From: Trichomonas vaginalis G3
Taxonomy: Eukaryota; Parabasalia; Trichomonadida; Trichomonadidae
Assembly: GCF_026262505.1 (NCBI RefSeq)
Contig: NC_067207.1
Span: 9,764,082 to 9,828,081, forward strand
Length of the DNA stretch: 64,000 nucleotides
Direction: 5' to 3'
Of the stretch, positions 52,524 to 61,460 are shown piece by piece (within the stretch, counting starts at the first letter, position 1; each line of letters opens with the position of its first letter). The notes beneath the pieces are model-generated. The model ran no database searches. It saw only the letters and a program-made list of their open reading frames with translations, and was not told the DNA's origin. Both the position numbers and the translations under genes were made by a program.

Positions 52524-52770
52524 GTCTTTGAGACATTCCATGATTTAAGTTAAGAAGCTTTAAAAAAAATGCAAAAAAAATTGAATACTTTACTGGCTGG
52601 GCAAATTTGTCGCCGCCCCAAATCAAATTCAATGATCTGAAAAGCGAAGGATAAACCTCAAAATTTACGAATATAATGAGTGGGAATATAATGCTTATCT
52701 ATCATAAAACCATATGAAATATCAATTTTTGCTTTACGCCTAATTTTTGACGACAATTAGCAAAAAATGG

Positions 52771-53024
52771 AGTAGGTGACAAAAGTGCATACTCTTAAAT
52801 TAACCTTAAATGTTGATTTTTCAATATTTTCGGTATTAACCTTATTGTAAATTTTTCCGGTGATAAATTTATCACACTGAGGTTATTTTTCCGGTGAGAT
52901 TTTTAACCTTGATTTAATGAAATTAATATATATAAATTTTATTATTTTTAATTTCGAATGAGTATAATAAAATATTTTTTATGTGTTTTTGTTTGAGTAG
53001 GTGCCAAAAGTGCTTACTCTTAAA
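52771..53024 (+). repeat. Pair of AGTAGGTG-CAAAAGTGC direct repeats
   Basis: A block of about 29 bp starting AGTAGGTG(A/C)CAAAAGTGC and ending TACTCTTAAA occurs at 52771 and 52996 in the same orientation. Between them are GTGATAAATTTATCAC, a perfect 16-bp palindrome (52860-52875), and repeated TTTTTCCGGTGA. No coding sequence. The block may be a regulatory region or remnant ends of an element. Confidence 0.55.
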
Positions 53025-53195
53025 CAACCGTCGGATTTCCGGGTGAAATCGTGACACACTTTCGTCTTTCGTAGGCAGTGGTGGTTGTTACAAAAGGTAA
53101 CTTCGAATGTAGCGTGAAATCTGCAAAAAAAATTCTGAAATTTGAATGGAGAACACAAAAATTGAATAGTTTACGTCAATAAAAAAGAGAAAAAT

Positions 53196-53269
53196 GAAGC
53201 CAATGGGTCTCGAACCTAGGACTTAGAGCAGCAATCCCACTGTTTATCAAATTACACTACATGCATCTC
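53196..53269 (-). pseudogene. tRNA-like sequence, probably degenerate
   Basis: Read on the minus strand, 74 nt hold a T-arm-like 'AGGTTCGAGACC', a preceding anticodon-region-like 'GGGATTGCTGCTC' with a T before the putative anticodon, and a D-arm-like segment at the expected distance. The acceptor ends do not pair well and the anticodon stem has mismatches, so I take it as a tRNA relic. Anticodon TGC or GCT is possible but not secure. Confidence 0.4.
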
Positions 53270-53330
53270 TCACCTCAGTGAATGAGATCAACTATATGAT
53301 AACTTTTTCCCCATTATATTCTTGTGGAAA

Positions 53331-53364
53331 AGTGACAAATAGCAACTTTGACCCTCTCTCGTTT
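53331..53364 (+). repeat. Left terminus of the first MULE
   Basis: AAAAGTGACAAATAGCAACT and the following CTTTGACCC...CTCTCG resemble a second same-direction terminus at 55653-55684 (about 80% identical). No inverted partner was found downstream of the first gene. Confidence 0.55.
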
Positions 53365-53406
53365 TTGTTTTTGATGTGATTTGAATTTTGTTAACTCTTT
53401 TCAAAA

Positions 53407-53413
53407 TCACTTC
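53407..53413 (+). promoter_or_regulatory. Initiator TCACTTC before the first MULE gene
   Basis: TCACTTC fits the Inr consensus exactly and is 7 bp from ATG 53420, a spacing common in trichomonads. It supports 53420 as the start. Confidence 0.55.
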
Positions 53414-53419
53414 ATTTTT

Positions 53420-54889
53420 ATGATTTCGGTGGACTTAGAGGAGCTTATTGCTTTTGGTATTAAACAGGAAGTCAAGGGCGGTGTCCCATACAGAAGAAGA
53501 ACGGGATCTCCAAAGCAATATGTCACTTATTCATGTTCGTATCCCCTATGCAAGGCAAAATTTAGGGTTGAAGAACAAAATGGAGTGTTTACTATAAGCA
53601 AAGTTAATGAAGAACATTGCCATCATATAGGAGTTGAAATGGGTTCACATTACGCGAGTAAATTTTATCAAAAATGGATCGAACTTTATATTAAAAACGG
53701 TGGAAAGCAATTTCTTGCTCAAAAAGCATTTTTTGATAAGTTCGGAATTGATACGAATAACAAAGAAACGATGAAACTTTTCGCGCAGTCTACTGATGCT
53801 TTAAAGCACAAATTTTATCGCCTTGATGAGATTATTGCACAAAGATTATCAAACGATCCTTACACTTCTTTGGAAGCATTTTTGAATAATTTACAGGAAG
53901 AGTGCCCAGATGATCTCGTTCAATTTGATTACAATGGAGATTTTTCCGAGTTTACAATCATATATGCACCTTTTGCTGCAAAAGAATTGGTGCATAGCAT
54001 TGATAACCCTCTCCACGTCGATTCCACTCATTCTTTAATTAAAGGAAAGATCCAATTGTTTGCAGTAACAATGAAAACAAGTCAAAACACAATTTTCCCC
54101 TTTTGCTATTTTTTAGTGAACCCTCAGACATCTGAAAAAATTCAAGAATGTTTGGTGAAATTCTGTGAGTTTGCGCACCTGGATCCACAGCATTGGAGCG
54201 CTGACTGTGCGCTAAACATTGCTCGCGCAATTGAGGACGGATTTCCTCTTGCGCAGCTCAGTTGGTGCGCTGTGCATGTTTTACGCGCATGTGCAAAAGT
54301 TGGAAGCTATTTTGACAATCCACAGAATTTTGAGAACTTCTATTTAGCAATGGACTTTTTGACATTACGTGCAGATGCAACGAATGCAGAAAAGCTGGCT
54401 GAAGAGTCTGATGAAACATATGAGTTCTTGACAACAATGTTAGAAGAAGAAGAACCGCGCGCTTTGAAGTATTTCGATAAACAATGGAGAAGAACCAAAG
54501 AACATTGGATGATGTTATATCGTGGAGAAGGTGATTCCACGAATAACATTGCGGAATCACACTTTCATCAATTAAAGCAAACATTTTTCTTGGGTAAGAA
54601 AAATGAGCGCATTGATGACATCGTCATAACTCTCATCACTGTTGTGATTCCAAATGCGATTATTAAGGTTCAAGTCGCTAATGTTTTGAATGAAGAAAGA
54701 GCAGTAAGAATTCTTACAAGGGCAGGTAATCAGATTGTTGAGCAAAGAGCTTCAAAACACGATGAATGTTTGAAATTAATTCAACACATTTTGGAAATTG
54801 TCGAAAGCCGAAGGATTGAACCTAATGTCCTTATTCCATCTTTGAAGGCAATATTAAATTTGGCACAAAGAAGTTTAAAGGAAGAGTAA
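53420..54889 (+). CDS. Mutator-like (MULE) transposase, intact
   Basis: The start is ATG 53420 (MISVDLEELIAFGIKQEVKG); the longer frame begins with TTG. 489 residues. The N-terminal region has a FLYWCH/WRKY-GCM1-type zinc finger: 'SCSYPLCKAKF' followed by 'NEEHCHHIG'. The MULE catalytic domain follows: 'PLHVDSTHSL' (first D), 'WSADCALNIARAI' (second D), 'SWCAVHVLRA' (C/H motif) and 'NNIAESHFHQLK' (E). MULE transposases cut and paste elements with 9-11-bp duplications. The frame is unbroken. Together with the similar but distinct gene at 57112 it makes this a double MULE locus. Confidence 0.88.
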   Translation: MISVDLEELIAFGIKQEVKGGVPYRRRTGSPKQYVTYSCSYPLCKAKFRVEEQNGVFTISKVNEEHCHHIGVEMGSHYASKFYQKWIELYIKNGGKQFLAQKAFFDKFGIDTNNKETMKLFAQSTDALKHKFYRLDEIIAQRLSNDPYTSLEAFLNNLQEECPDDLVQFDYNGDFSEFTIIYAPFAAKELVHSIDNPLHVDSTHSLIKGKIQLFAVTMKTSQNTIFPFCYFLVNPQTSEKIQECLVKFCEFAHLDPQHWSADCALNIARAIEDGFPLAQLSWCAVHVLRACAKVGSYFDNPQNFENFYLAMDFLTLRADATNAEKLAEESDETYEFLTTMLEEEEPRALKYFDKQWRRTKEHWMMLYRGEGDSTNNIAESHFHQLKQTFFLGKKNERIDDIVITLITVVIPNAIIKVQVANVLNEERAVRILTRAGNQIVEQRASKHDECLKLIQHILEIVESRRIEPNVLIPSLKAILNLAQRSLKEE

Positions 54890-55098
54890 GCAAGATTAGA
54901 TAATTTGGACTTTTTTTAAAATTAATGAATAAACAGTATATTTTTGAAGTGTAAGCTTATTTACCTGAAGCTATATTACTTAATATAACATTCAAAGTAT
55001 TATTGCTATTTATTGGAGAACAAATTTATGTAATTTTCACATGAAAATTGATAAATTTGTATTTCCTTATGATAATCAATTTTTGTATTTGTAGAGAG
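54890..55098. other. 3' noncoding part of the first MULE
   Basis: AT-rich with no features; leads into the tandem repeat. Confidence 0.45.
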
Positions 55099-55620
55099 TC
55101 TCCCTGCATGATATCAAGACTTGGCTATTAGTCTTTATCCATTTTTGAAAATTGTATTGTAAATTGTAAGAATTTCTGAATACTACTACTATAAAATATA
55201 ATTGCTTATCTATGTATATTCTCCCTGCATGATATCAAGACTTGGCTATTAGTCTTTATCCATTTTTGAAAATTGTATTGTAAATTGTAAGAATTTCTGA
55301 ATACTACTACTATAAAATATAATTGCTTATCATGTATATTCTCCCTGCATGATATCAAGACTTGGCTATTAGTCTTTATCCATTTTTGAAAATTGTATTG
55401 TAAATTGTAAGAATTTCTGAATACTACTACTATAAAATATAATTGCTTATCTATGTATATTCTCCCTGCATGATATCAAGACTTGGCTATTAGTCTTTAT
55501 CCATTTTTGAAAATTGTATTGTAAATTGTAAGAATTTCTGAATACTACTACTATAAAATATAATTGCTTATCAATGTATATTCTCCCTGCATGATATCAA
55601 GACTTGGCTATAAGTCTCTA
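55099..55620 (+). repeat. Tandem 120-121-bp repeat, four full copies and one partial
   Basis: Units start with TCTCCCTGCATGATATCAAG at 55099, 55220, 55340, 55461 and 55582. The copies differ at very few positions, mainly around CTTATC(T/A)ATG at the junctions. Confidence 0.95.
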
Positions 55621-55680
55621 TTCATTATGAGTATGACCCCATTTTTTACAAAAAGTGCCGAATTGCAACTTTGTCCCAAT

Positions 55681-55724
55681 CTCGCAAAAAATGTTAAATG
55701 TTAACACTCAGTCCATTTGAATAT
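55681..55724 (+). repeat. 44-bp direct repeat, copy 1
   Basis: The 44 bp starting CTCGCAAAAAATGTTAAATG are repeated exactly at 58902-58945. The two copies bracket the second MULE and the hairpin array, 3.2 kb apart. Confidence 0.9.
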
Positions 55725-56068
55725 GAAAAATAAAATTGACTTTGATTAAATGTTTTTATTTATGAAACAATAAGAATTACCAAAAAAGTGACAAAACATC
55801 AAAAACAGGGAGGGGGTCTCAATTTTTATTACTTATATTATTTTACAATATTTATATAAATACTCTTTATAATATATTTTACTATAAAATTATACCTCAA
55901 ATTCAAATATTTAAAATATTATTTACATAATTATCTCAAAATTATATTTTTATATATTATTTTTCATATGTATAAATCATATAATCTATATCTATGCAAA
56001 TCTCATCTAAATTTTTTGAAACAAACCGCTACCATTTTATAATGGTCCATCTTAAATTCATCATAAAT

Positions 56069-56864
56069 TCTGGTACATGTTAGTACCAGAGTCTTCAAAT
56101 CTCAAACACTCTGGTACCAACATGTACCAGACGCGAGTTTCCAATGCCCTCGTACGATTTTCTATTAAGATCTTCTTGAATGAGAAGGTCTTCATAGAAA
56201 CTCGTACGAGGGCTTCTCTTTTAAATACTCTGGTACCTGCTGGTATCGGAGTCGACTTTACAGCCCTTTCCCCAATTTTGAAGCTGGGGAAAGTTTTCAA
56301 GCAATGAAAGGGAAGCTCTCGCTATGAGGTGAAAATCTAGAATTTTTACCTCATAGCGAGTAATCCTTTGTTAATTGCTTGAAAACTTTCTTCAAATTAT
56401 CAAAATTTCGAGGAAAGTTTCCTTGCTTCAAAGTAGAGATGGAGCCCTTTGAGCCACTGCATATAGGTCAGTGACTCAAAATACTCCATCTCTACTAGAA
56501 ATCGCCAAAATTTGGGTCGCAATCTTTGAAATGCGACGCAAGTTTTGGCAATTTCGCGAGGGACTTGCTCCATTTGGTGCATAGATTCACACTCTATGCA
56601 CCAGATGGAACAATTCTTTCGCTGACAGCGGGAAACTTTGTCTGAATAGTTTAACATTCAGACAAAGTTTCCCGCTGTCAGAGAGGGAATGGAAGGGTAA
56701 GAGGTATATATTCATAATGTATACTCTTACTTCCATTCCCTCAAGAAAGTTCAAAAACTTGGGTGCAATCAGAACTGATTGCACCCAAGTTTTTGAATTT
56801 TGTATAAGGAATTGTTGGCTATGATGTACTGATCATGAATCAGTACATCATAGCCAACAATTCT
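56069..56864. repeat. Array of about twelve different near-perfect hairpins
   Basis: Successive inverted repeats (left arm / right arm): 56069-56091/56109-56131 (one mismatch); 56146-56177/56182-56213 (4 mismatches in 32); 56227-56237/56242-56252 (2 G-T); 56266-56274/56285-56293; 56289-56305/56374-56390 (17 perfect) enclosing 56318-56336/56342-56360 (one mismatch); 56432-56444/56484-56496 (13 perfect) enclosing 56448-56459/56469-56480; 56498-56522/56531-56555 (4 of 25 mismatched); 56565-56585/56593-56613 (2 of 21); 56622-56647/56656-56681 (26 perfect); 56683-56712/56716-56742 (bulged); 56750-56772/56775-56797 (23 perfect, 2-nt loop); 56809-56833/56839-56863 (25 perfect). Stems are unrelated in sequence except that the first and third share ACTCTGGTACC. 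Gaps are mostly under 15 bp. Confidence 0.93.
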
Positions 56865-57111
56865 ACCTTTTAACCAAAGATAATTGATTCGTATGTAAAA
56901 TATTAAGCTAAAATTTCTCTTTCTTTTAGTACACATTCTTCCATTTCGTGTACATGTATCATATATTAAGTACTAGTTATCTATTCTATATCCTTTATCC
57001 CAATTTAGATACTCAAAGATAATTCTTTTTCAGAAGAAAAAAAATATTTTCTATTAAACCGTTATTTTTTCAATGTGAGTTTTCAATTTTATTTTTCCTT
57101 TTTGCTGCTCA

Positions 57112-58791
57112 ATGCAACATCCTCCACCCGATCCTCCATGCGAGGTTGATCAAGCCATAGGATATTTAGAATATTCTCGTTTTGTTATAGCTGCAGAGCT
57201 GCATGGTAACATAAGATTTGTCAAAGACCCACAAAAACTATCAATTGGAACAGGAGTATTAATCTACCACCGATGCGAATACGAAGGCTGCCCAGCAGGC
57301 TTTAAATTTATTAAAAATTTCGACAATTACATTTTTAAATCTGCAAACTTAACTCATATTCACTCAGGACCACCACCACAACATAAAAATACACCTACAA
57401 GTGGTACTTACCGTGCTTGGATTAAAAAATTTCTCATGAATCACGGAAGTCCACTTAATGCAACACAAGAAGTCAACAAAACGCTTGAAATACCTAAAGA
57501 TCATACTTGTATTCACATGACTATGAAACAAACTGCAATCAATCAATTGAAATATTATTTACAACAAAAAGATCTTATGAGATCTTTACCAGACATATCT
57601 TTAAATCAATTTCAATCTTTACAAAACTATGTTAATCAATGGGAAGATCAACATGATGACCTTATTTATTTTGACATTCAAGGTGAAGATACTGATTTTC
57701 CAGACAAATTGGTTTTTATTTACTCTGATAATGATATGATCTCTCAAATTCATGAAAAACCACCAATTTATCACTTAGACTCTACGTTTAAATTAATTAT
57801 TCATGGATTTCCTTTTTATGTATTAGCTACCAAATTTGCTAATACTCATTCTATCCCTTTGTGTTATTTTATAATATATCCAGATAATAGTGAAAATATT
57901 TCTTTTTGCTTAAGTAAATATTTTGAAACAACTCACACAGAACCTGAATTTATCATGTCTGACTGTGCACTAAACATTTTCAACGGGATTAGGAATTCAT
58001 TTCCGGAGTGCAATATCTTTTGGTGCGCGCTACATGTAATACGCGCACTTAAAAAGAATCTCTCAAAGATAAATGATGAAGAGATTAGATCAGAAGTCGA
58101 AAAATTTATGAACATTTTATGTTATTATCGTGATTGCACAGAAGAAGATGCTGCAAAAATGTATAAAGAGCACATTATTGATAAAATTCAAGATCAATTG
58201 GAATTTAATCAATACTTTACACGTCAGTGGGACATTCATAAACAACAGTGGATAGCCGCTGCCAGACCAAATGAATTAACCGTTGTGAATAACGTTTCTG
58301 AATCTTTATTTAAAAAGATAAAATATCACGATTTTGGCTGCGTTAAAAATCAAAGAATTGATGTTTTTGTCAAAAATCTTTTAGAAGAAGTTGCACCCAA
58401 TTACTTTTATCGTATTAAAAACGATTTACTTCAAACAGGTTTTATTCCTTCAATTAGAATTCGCGAGCCTCGATTGACAGATTATAAAACAAAATTGAAA
58501 AGAGAAGTTCAATCACGTTTATACCAAGTATTAAATTTTGTTCAGAATCAAGAAGCCAATTTGAATCCATTAAGATTTTTATTGGAAAATGCTGAAGAAA
58601 AACTTTCTCAAATAAATGAGAAGATACAAAATTCAATTACATATTTAAGATCGTTTGAAATTCCAAATGAATTGTTAGATACGTATATGTTAGAAATTAA
58701 TGAATTTTGTTATAATTCTCCAGATTATATTTTAGAACATTTCGAAGAATTTTTGGAGGATTTCAAAGAAAAGAATAATTTAATAGACTAA
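57112..58791 (+). CDS. Mutator-like (MULE) transposase, second copy, intact
   Basis: The ATG at 57112 (MQHPPPDPPCEVDQAIGYLE) starts a 559-residue protein. An N-terminal zinc finger 'YHRCEYEGCPAGFKF' with 'LTHIHSG' precedes the catalytic core: 'IYHLDSTFKLI' (D), 'MSDCALNIFNGI' (D), 'FWCALHVIRALKK' (C/H) and 'NNVSESLFKKIK' (E). The C-terminal 130 residues are helical and charged. It is homologous in layout to the protein at 53420-54889 but clearly diverged, so the two are different MULE families rather than a recent duplication. The frame is unbroken, and the hairpin array lies 250 bp upstream of the start. Confidence 0.88.
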   Translation: MQHPPPDPPCEVDQAIGYLEYSRFVIAAELHGNIRFVKDPQKLSIGTGVLIYHRCEYEGCPAGFKFIKNFDNYIFKSANLTHIHSGPPPQHKNTPTSGTYRAWIKKFLMNHGSPLNATQEVNKTLEIPKDHTCIHMTMKQTAINQLKYYLQQKDLMRSLPDISLNQFQSLQNYVNQWEDQHDDLIYFDIQGEDTDFPDKLVFIYSDNDMISQIHEKPPIYHLDSTFKLIIHGFPFYVLATKFANTHSIPLCYFIIYPDNSENISFCLSKYFETTHTEPEFIMSDCALNIFNGIRNSFPECNIFWCALHVIRALKKNLSKINDEEIRSEVEKFMNILCYYRDCTEEDAAKMYKEHIIDKIQDQLEFNQYFTRQWDIHKQQWIAAARPNELTVVNNVSESLFKKIKYHDFGCVKNQRIDVFVKNLLEEVAPNYFYRIKNDLLQTGFIPSIRIREPRLTDYKTKLKREVQSRLYQVLNFVQNQEANLNPLRFLLENAEEKLSQINEKIQNSITYLRSFEIPNELLDTYMLEINEFCYNSPDYILEHFEEFLEDFKEKNNLID

Positions 58792-58901
58792 AAAATTTAT
58801 TATTTTTATTTATTGTGAATTTTAAATTGTCACTTTTTAAGTGTTACCCCCTATTGAAAGTGTCACTTTTTGGGTGTCACTTTTTCGGAAATTCTTATAT
58901 A

Positions 58902-58945
58902 CTCGCAAAAAATGTTAAATGTTAACACTCAGTCCATTTGAATAT
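58902..58945 (+). repeat. 44-bp direct repeat, copy 2
   Basis: Exact copy of 55681-55724. Directly after it the second virus-like region begins with an A-run and GC-richer sequence. Confidence 0.9.
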
Positions 58946-58949
58946 AAAA

Positions 58950-59220
58950 AAAAAGGTAGTGGGGCCTCCAGGCACTTCGTGCCCTCTAGCCCTGAAGATG
59001 TTTAGTATAACTTTGTCCGGACAAGTAAGGGTCTATCGTCGCTACAGGAAAAGTTACGGGCGTTCCAAGGAAGTATACTTTGAAAAGCCTTTTCCCCTTA
59101 TAGAATGAGATAGGACGGTTATTTTACAAAACTGACAACACTTTGACCGAGTAGTTTTTTGTGCTGAACAAAAAGTGTCATATAAACATCTGTCAAAAAC
59201 CGTTTTTTACTTCACTTAAA
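58950..59220 (+). other. Structured GC-richer leader of the second virus-like element
   Basis: The sequence contains GGCAC-TTC-GTGCC (hairpin) near 58970 and TTGTCCGGACAA (12-bp palindrome) near 59014, with composition unlike the neighbouring DNA. No frame is open. It may be the terminal or promoter region of the element; the terminus itself was not located. Confidence 0.4.
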
Positions 59221-61439
59221 ATGCCACGTAAGCTACGTAAGAATATACGTAAGAGGAAGGGAGCATTGAAACATCCAATAGTAAAACTGACACCACAACA
59301 ACAGTTGCAACAACAAATGATGAATGACCCCACTATGTTGCAACAAATGTCAAGCAACCCTATGCTTTTAAGCCGAGTTATTGGTGCACAGAGTGGAGGT
59401 TTAAGAGCGGCACTTTTAGCGAAAATGGCAGGCTATGGTGGAGCTGCAGACGGAACAGCTTATAACCCTCAAAGTCAAATGAATTTGAGTTCACTCAAAA
59501 ATCAAATAACAGATGTCAAAAAGTCAAACATAGACATACAGAAACAAATAAGTGAAAACGAAAAGAAACTAGAATATGACAGACACACAAAGAAACTAAA
59601 TGAGTTAAACGTAGAGAAAAAGAAGAAAGAAGAACAACTGAAAGAACTAAGTACAGAGGAATATGCGAAAAAAGTGTCAGAAAAAGCAGCAGAAGTAGCA
59701 AAAATGGAACAAGATGTTATAAATTTGAAAAACCATACTACTCAATATAAAGTACTGAAAGATGAAGAAATAAAACAAAAAGCCCTGAAGACATATATGG
59801 ATAGCGATGAGTATAAAAAAGAAGTTGAAGCAAATGTAAAGGCAGAAAAACTTTTACAGTTGCAAAACCAAACCGTACAGTATGAAAACTTAGCACAAGA
59901 AAGTAAAAATAACGACGCAGCCATGCAAAAGGCAATGAAAAGCGCAGAATATATAAAAGCTAATAATGACTGGTTAGATGCCCAAGCCAACGCTAAAGCA
60001 GCCCAACTTATAGGGTCAATAAGGACAAAAATACAAGCGGATGAAGACAGTTCAAATGAAGCTTTAATGAATGCTGACTTTAAGAACGCCTTCGAAGCTC
60101 TTCATAGTAAGGTGAAACTAGTGAACGACTTCTCATCTGGAAAGAAACTGAAGTCTGAAGGTTTCGACAACGAGTTAAGAGAAGTAGCACAAAATATGAC
60201 GAAAATAACAGATGCAGCAACGAGACAGGCAGTTCAAAGTGCCTATGACGCCGTTAGAGCAACTGTTGTGGAAAGTCAAGAAAAAGAGTTACAACAGACC
60301 AAAACAGACCTAGTAAATGCTTTCTTAAGAACGAAAAGTCAGGTAGGACATTATGCTGCAGATGGAACATATGTGCCAGCTGGTGGAACTTATATACCAC
60401 CAAACCCTCCAAGAGAAGCACCTGCACCAGGACTACCTAAAACATTTACATCGTCACATGGACACAGACACAGGCATGCACCAAAACCAACACAACAACC
60501 AACAGTTCAAAACACTGCACCACAACCAACAGTTCAAAATCCAGCACCACAACCAACAGTTCAAAACACTGCACCACAACCAACAGTTCAAAACACTGCA
60601 CCACAAACAGAGCAAGGACATAAAAGAAGTAGAGAACAAGGAAACCAAGAATTCTTAAAAATGCTTAAGGAAAATTATGGTTACCCAGATACTCTTGACT
60701 TTAGTGACAGATATAAAGAAGCTATTAGAAAGTTCAAGGAAGGAAATACTGACCCGAACCTATTTAGCTTTATGGTTCAGCACCAAATGGGATATAATTT
60801 CAAACCTGGAAAATACAAGCTCGCTAAGGGATATGATTTAATAGCATATCATCCAAATGACATGGATGAATTTACTCCGAGATATTTGGTGTCAGAGCTA
60901 AATGATAATTCAACTCTCTTCATGAAACGCGTAAAAAATAGAGACGGAACGAAAAAAGAAAGGTTTATGAGTCCGGATGACTTAGATAGGGAACTTTTTA
61001 AAAACGGTCTCGGAATATATGAAATGCCAGCAGATGAGGTACAAGAAACTCCACAGGAAGAAGTTCAGATACAACCAGACATGGAAGAAATAGTTCAGCA
61101 ACAACAGCTAGAAGAGCCTGAAGGAAACGAACAAGTCCCTCCTTTGGAAACTAACTTCACAGAACTAGATGAAGATTTGGAACAGCCGAAAAATCTTGAC
61201 CCTCAACAAGTGTATGCGGGGAATATGGAATATCTTTCAAGAGTCAGAAAAATTCGGCTGACATAGTAGAAGAATATCGAAAAATGTTCGCCGACATACA
61301 AAAGACTCCAACATCAGATGAAAATATTCAGCATAGAATGGAAGTACTGAAAGAAAATGTACGCAAATACAACAATCCTTTTTACTTACGACCATATAAC
61401 GTTCAATCTTTGGCTGAACTCGGTGAAAAAAAAGGTTAA
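59221..61439 (+). pseudogene. Coiled-coil, Q/K-rich structural-type protein of the second virus-like element
   Basis: The start is ATG 59221 (MPRKLRKNIRKRKGALKHPI); the longer frame begins with GTG. A basic N-terminus is followed by a Q-rich segment, a long coiled coil (about residues 95-330, 'KEEQLKELSTEEYAKKVSEK'), a proline-rich stretch with four 'PQPTVQNTA'-type nonapeptides, and a globular C-terminal part ('LAKGYDLIAYHPNDMDEFTP'). The frame ends at 61266, but in the next frame the protein continues ('NSADIVEEYRKMFADIQK') to a TAA at 61437-61439, so one base was lost or gained near 61250. About 740 residues in all. It could be an internal or scaffold protein of a virion; no family is recognised. 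Confidence 0.6.
60494..60606 (+). repeat. 27-bp in-frame tandem repeat (PQPTVQNTA)
   Basis: Four units of 27 bp encode QPTVQNTAP-like nonapeptides; one unit has P in place of T. The minus-strand frame that also remains open here is a by-product. Confidence 0.85.
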
Positions 61440-61460
61440 ATTTCACCAAAACATATAGAA

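Larger units (their letters stand above)
51691..52619. mobile_element. 929-bp non-autonomous element with 10-bp target duplication
   Basis: AAATCAAATT occurs at 51681-51690 and again at 52620-52629, but only once in the uninterrupted copy at 17 kb, so it is a true target-site duplication. The ends are GAGGGGGGCACAAACTTGCC... and, inverted, GGGGCGGCGACAAATTTGCC..., about 22 bp with several mismatches and a shared TTGCCCAG core. A duplication of 9-11 bp is typical of Mutator-like elements. Inside lie three CTCGCTTCGCTCGCGG motifs and a 121-bp tandem repeat. Confidence 0.85.
51449..52742 (+). repeat. Second copy of the foldback-element half, split by an insertion
   Basis: 51449-51690 and 52620-52742 together match 17447-17790 nearly base for base (small differences, for example near 51529 and 51600). 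The match stops exactly where the right palindrome arm begins at 17793. So this copy has the left arm and the spacer but not the right arm. It begins with the same TGTTGTAAACAG terminus. Confidence 0.9.
55782..58886 (+). mobile_element. Second MULE element (approximate limits)
   Basis: AAAAAAGTGACA at 55783 and several TGTCACTTTTT copies at 58829-58886 are inverted ends of the AAAAGTGACA type. Between them are an AT-rich leader, the hairpin array (56069-56864) and an intact MULE transposase. Which of the three right-hand TGTCACTTTT copies is the true end is not clear, and no target duplication was identified. Confidence 0.55.

Noticed and set aside
55099-55620. Possible CRISPR-like array
   Set aside because: The whole 120-bp unit is repeated without unique spacers, and the genome is eukaryotic.
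55681-58945. LTR retrotransposon bounded by the 44-bp direct repeats
   Set aside because: Only 44 bp, no reverse transcriptase, and the enclosed gene is a MULE transposase.
60454-60648. Tryptophan/cysteine-rich repeat ORF on the minus strand
   Set aside because: Antisense of the PQPTVQNTA repeat in the real plus-strand gene.
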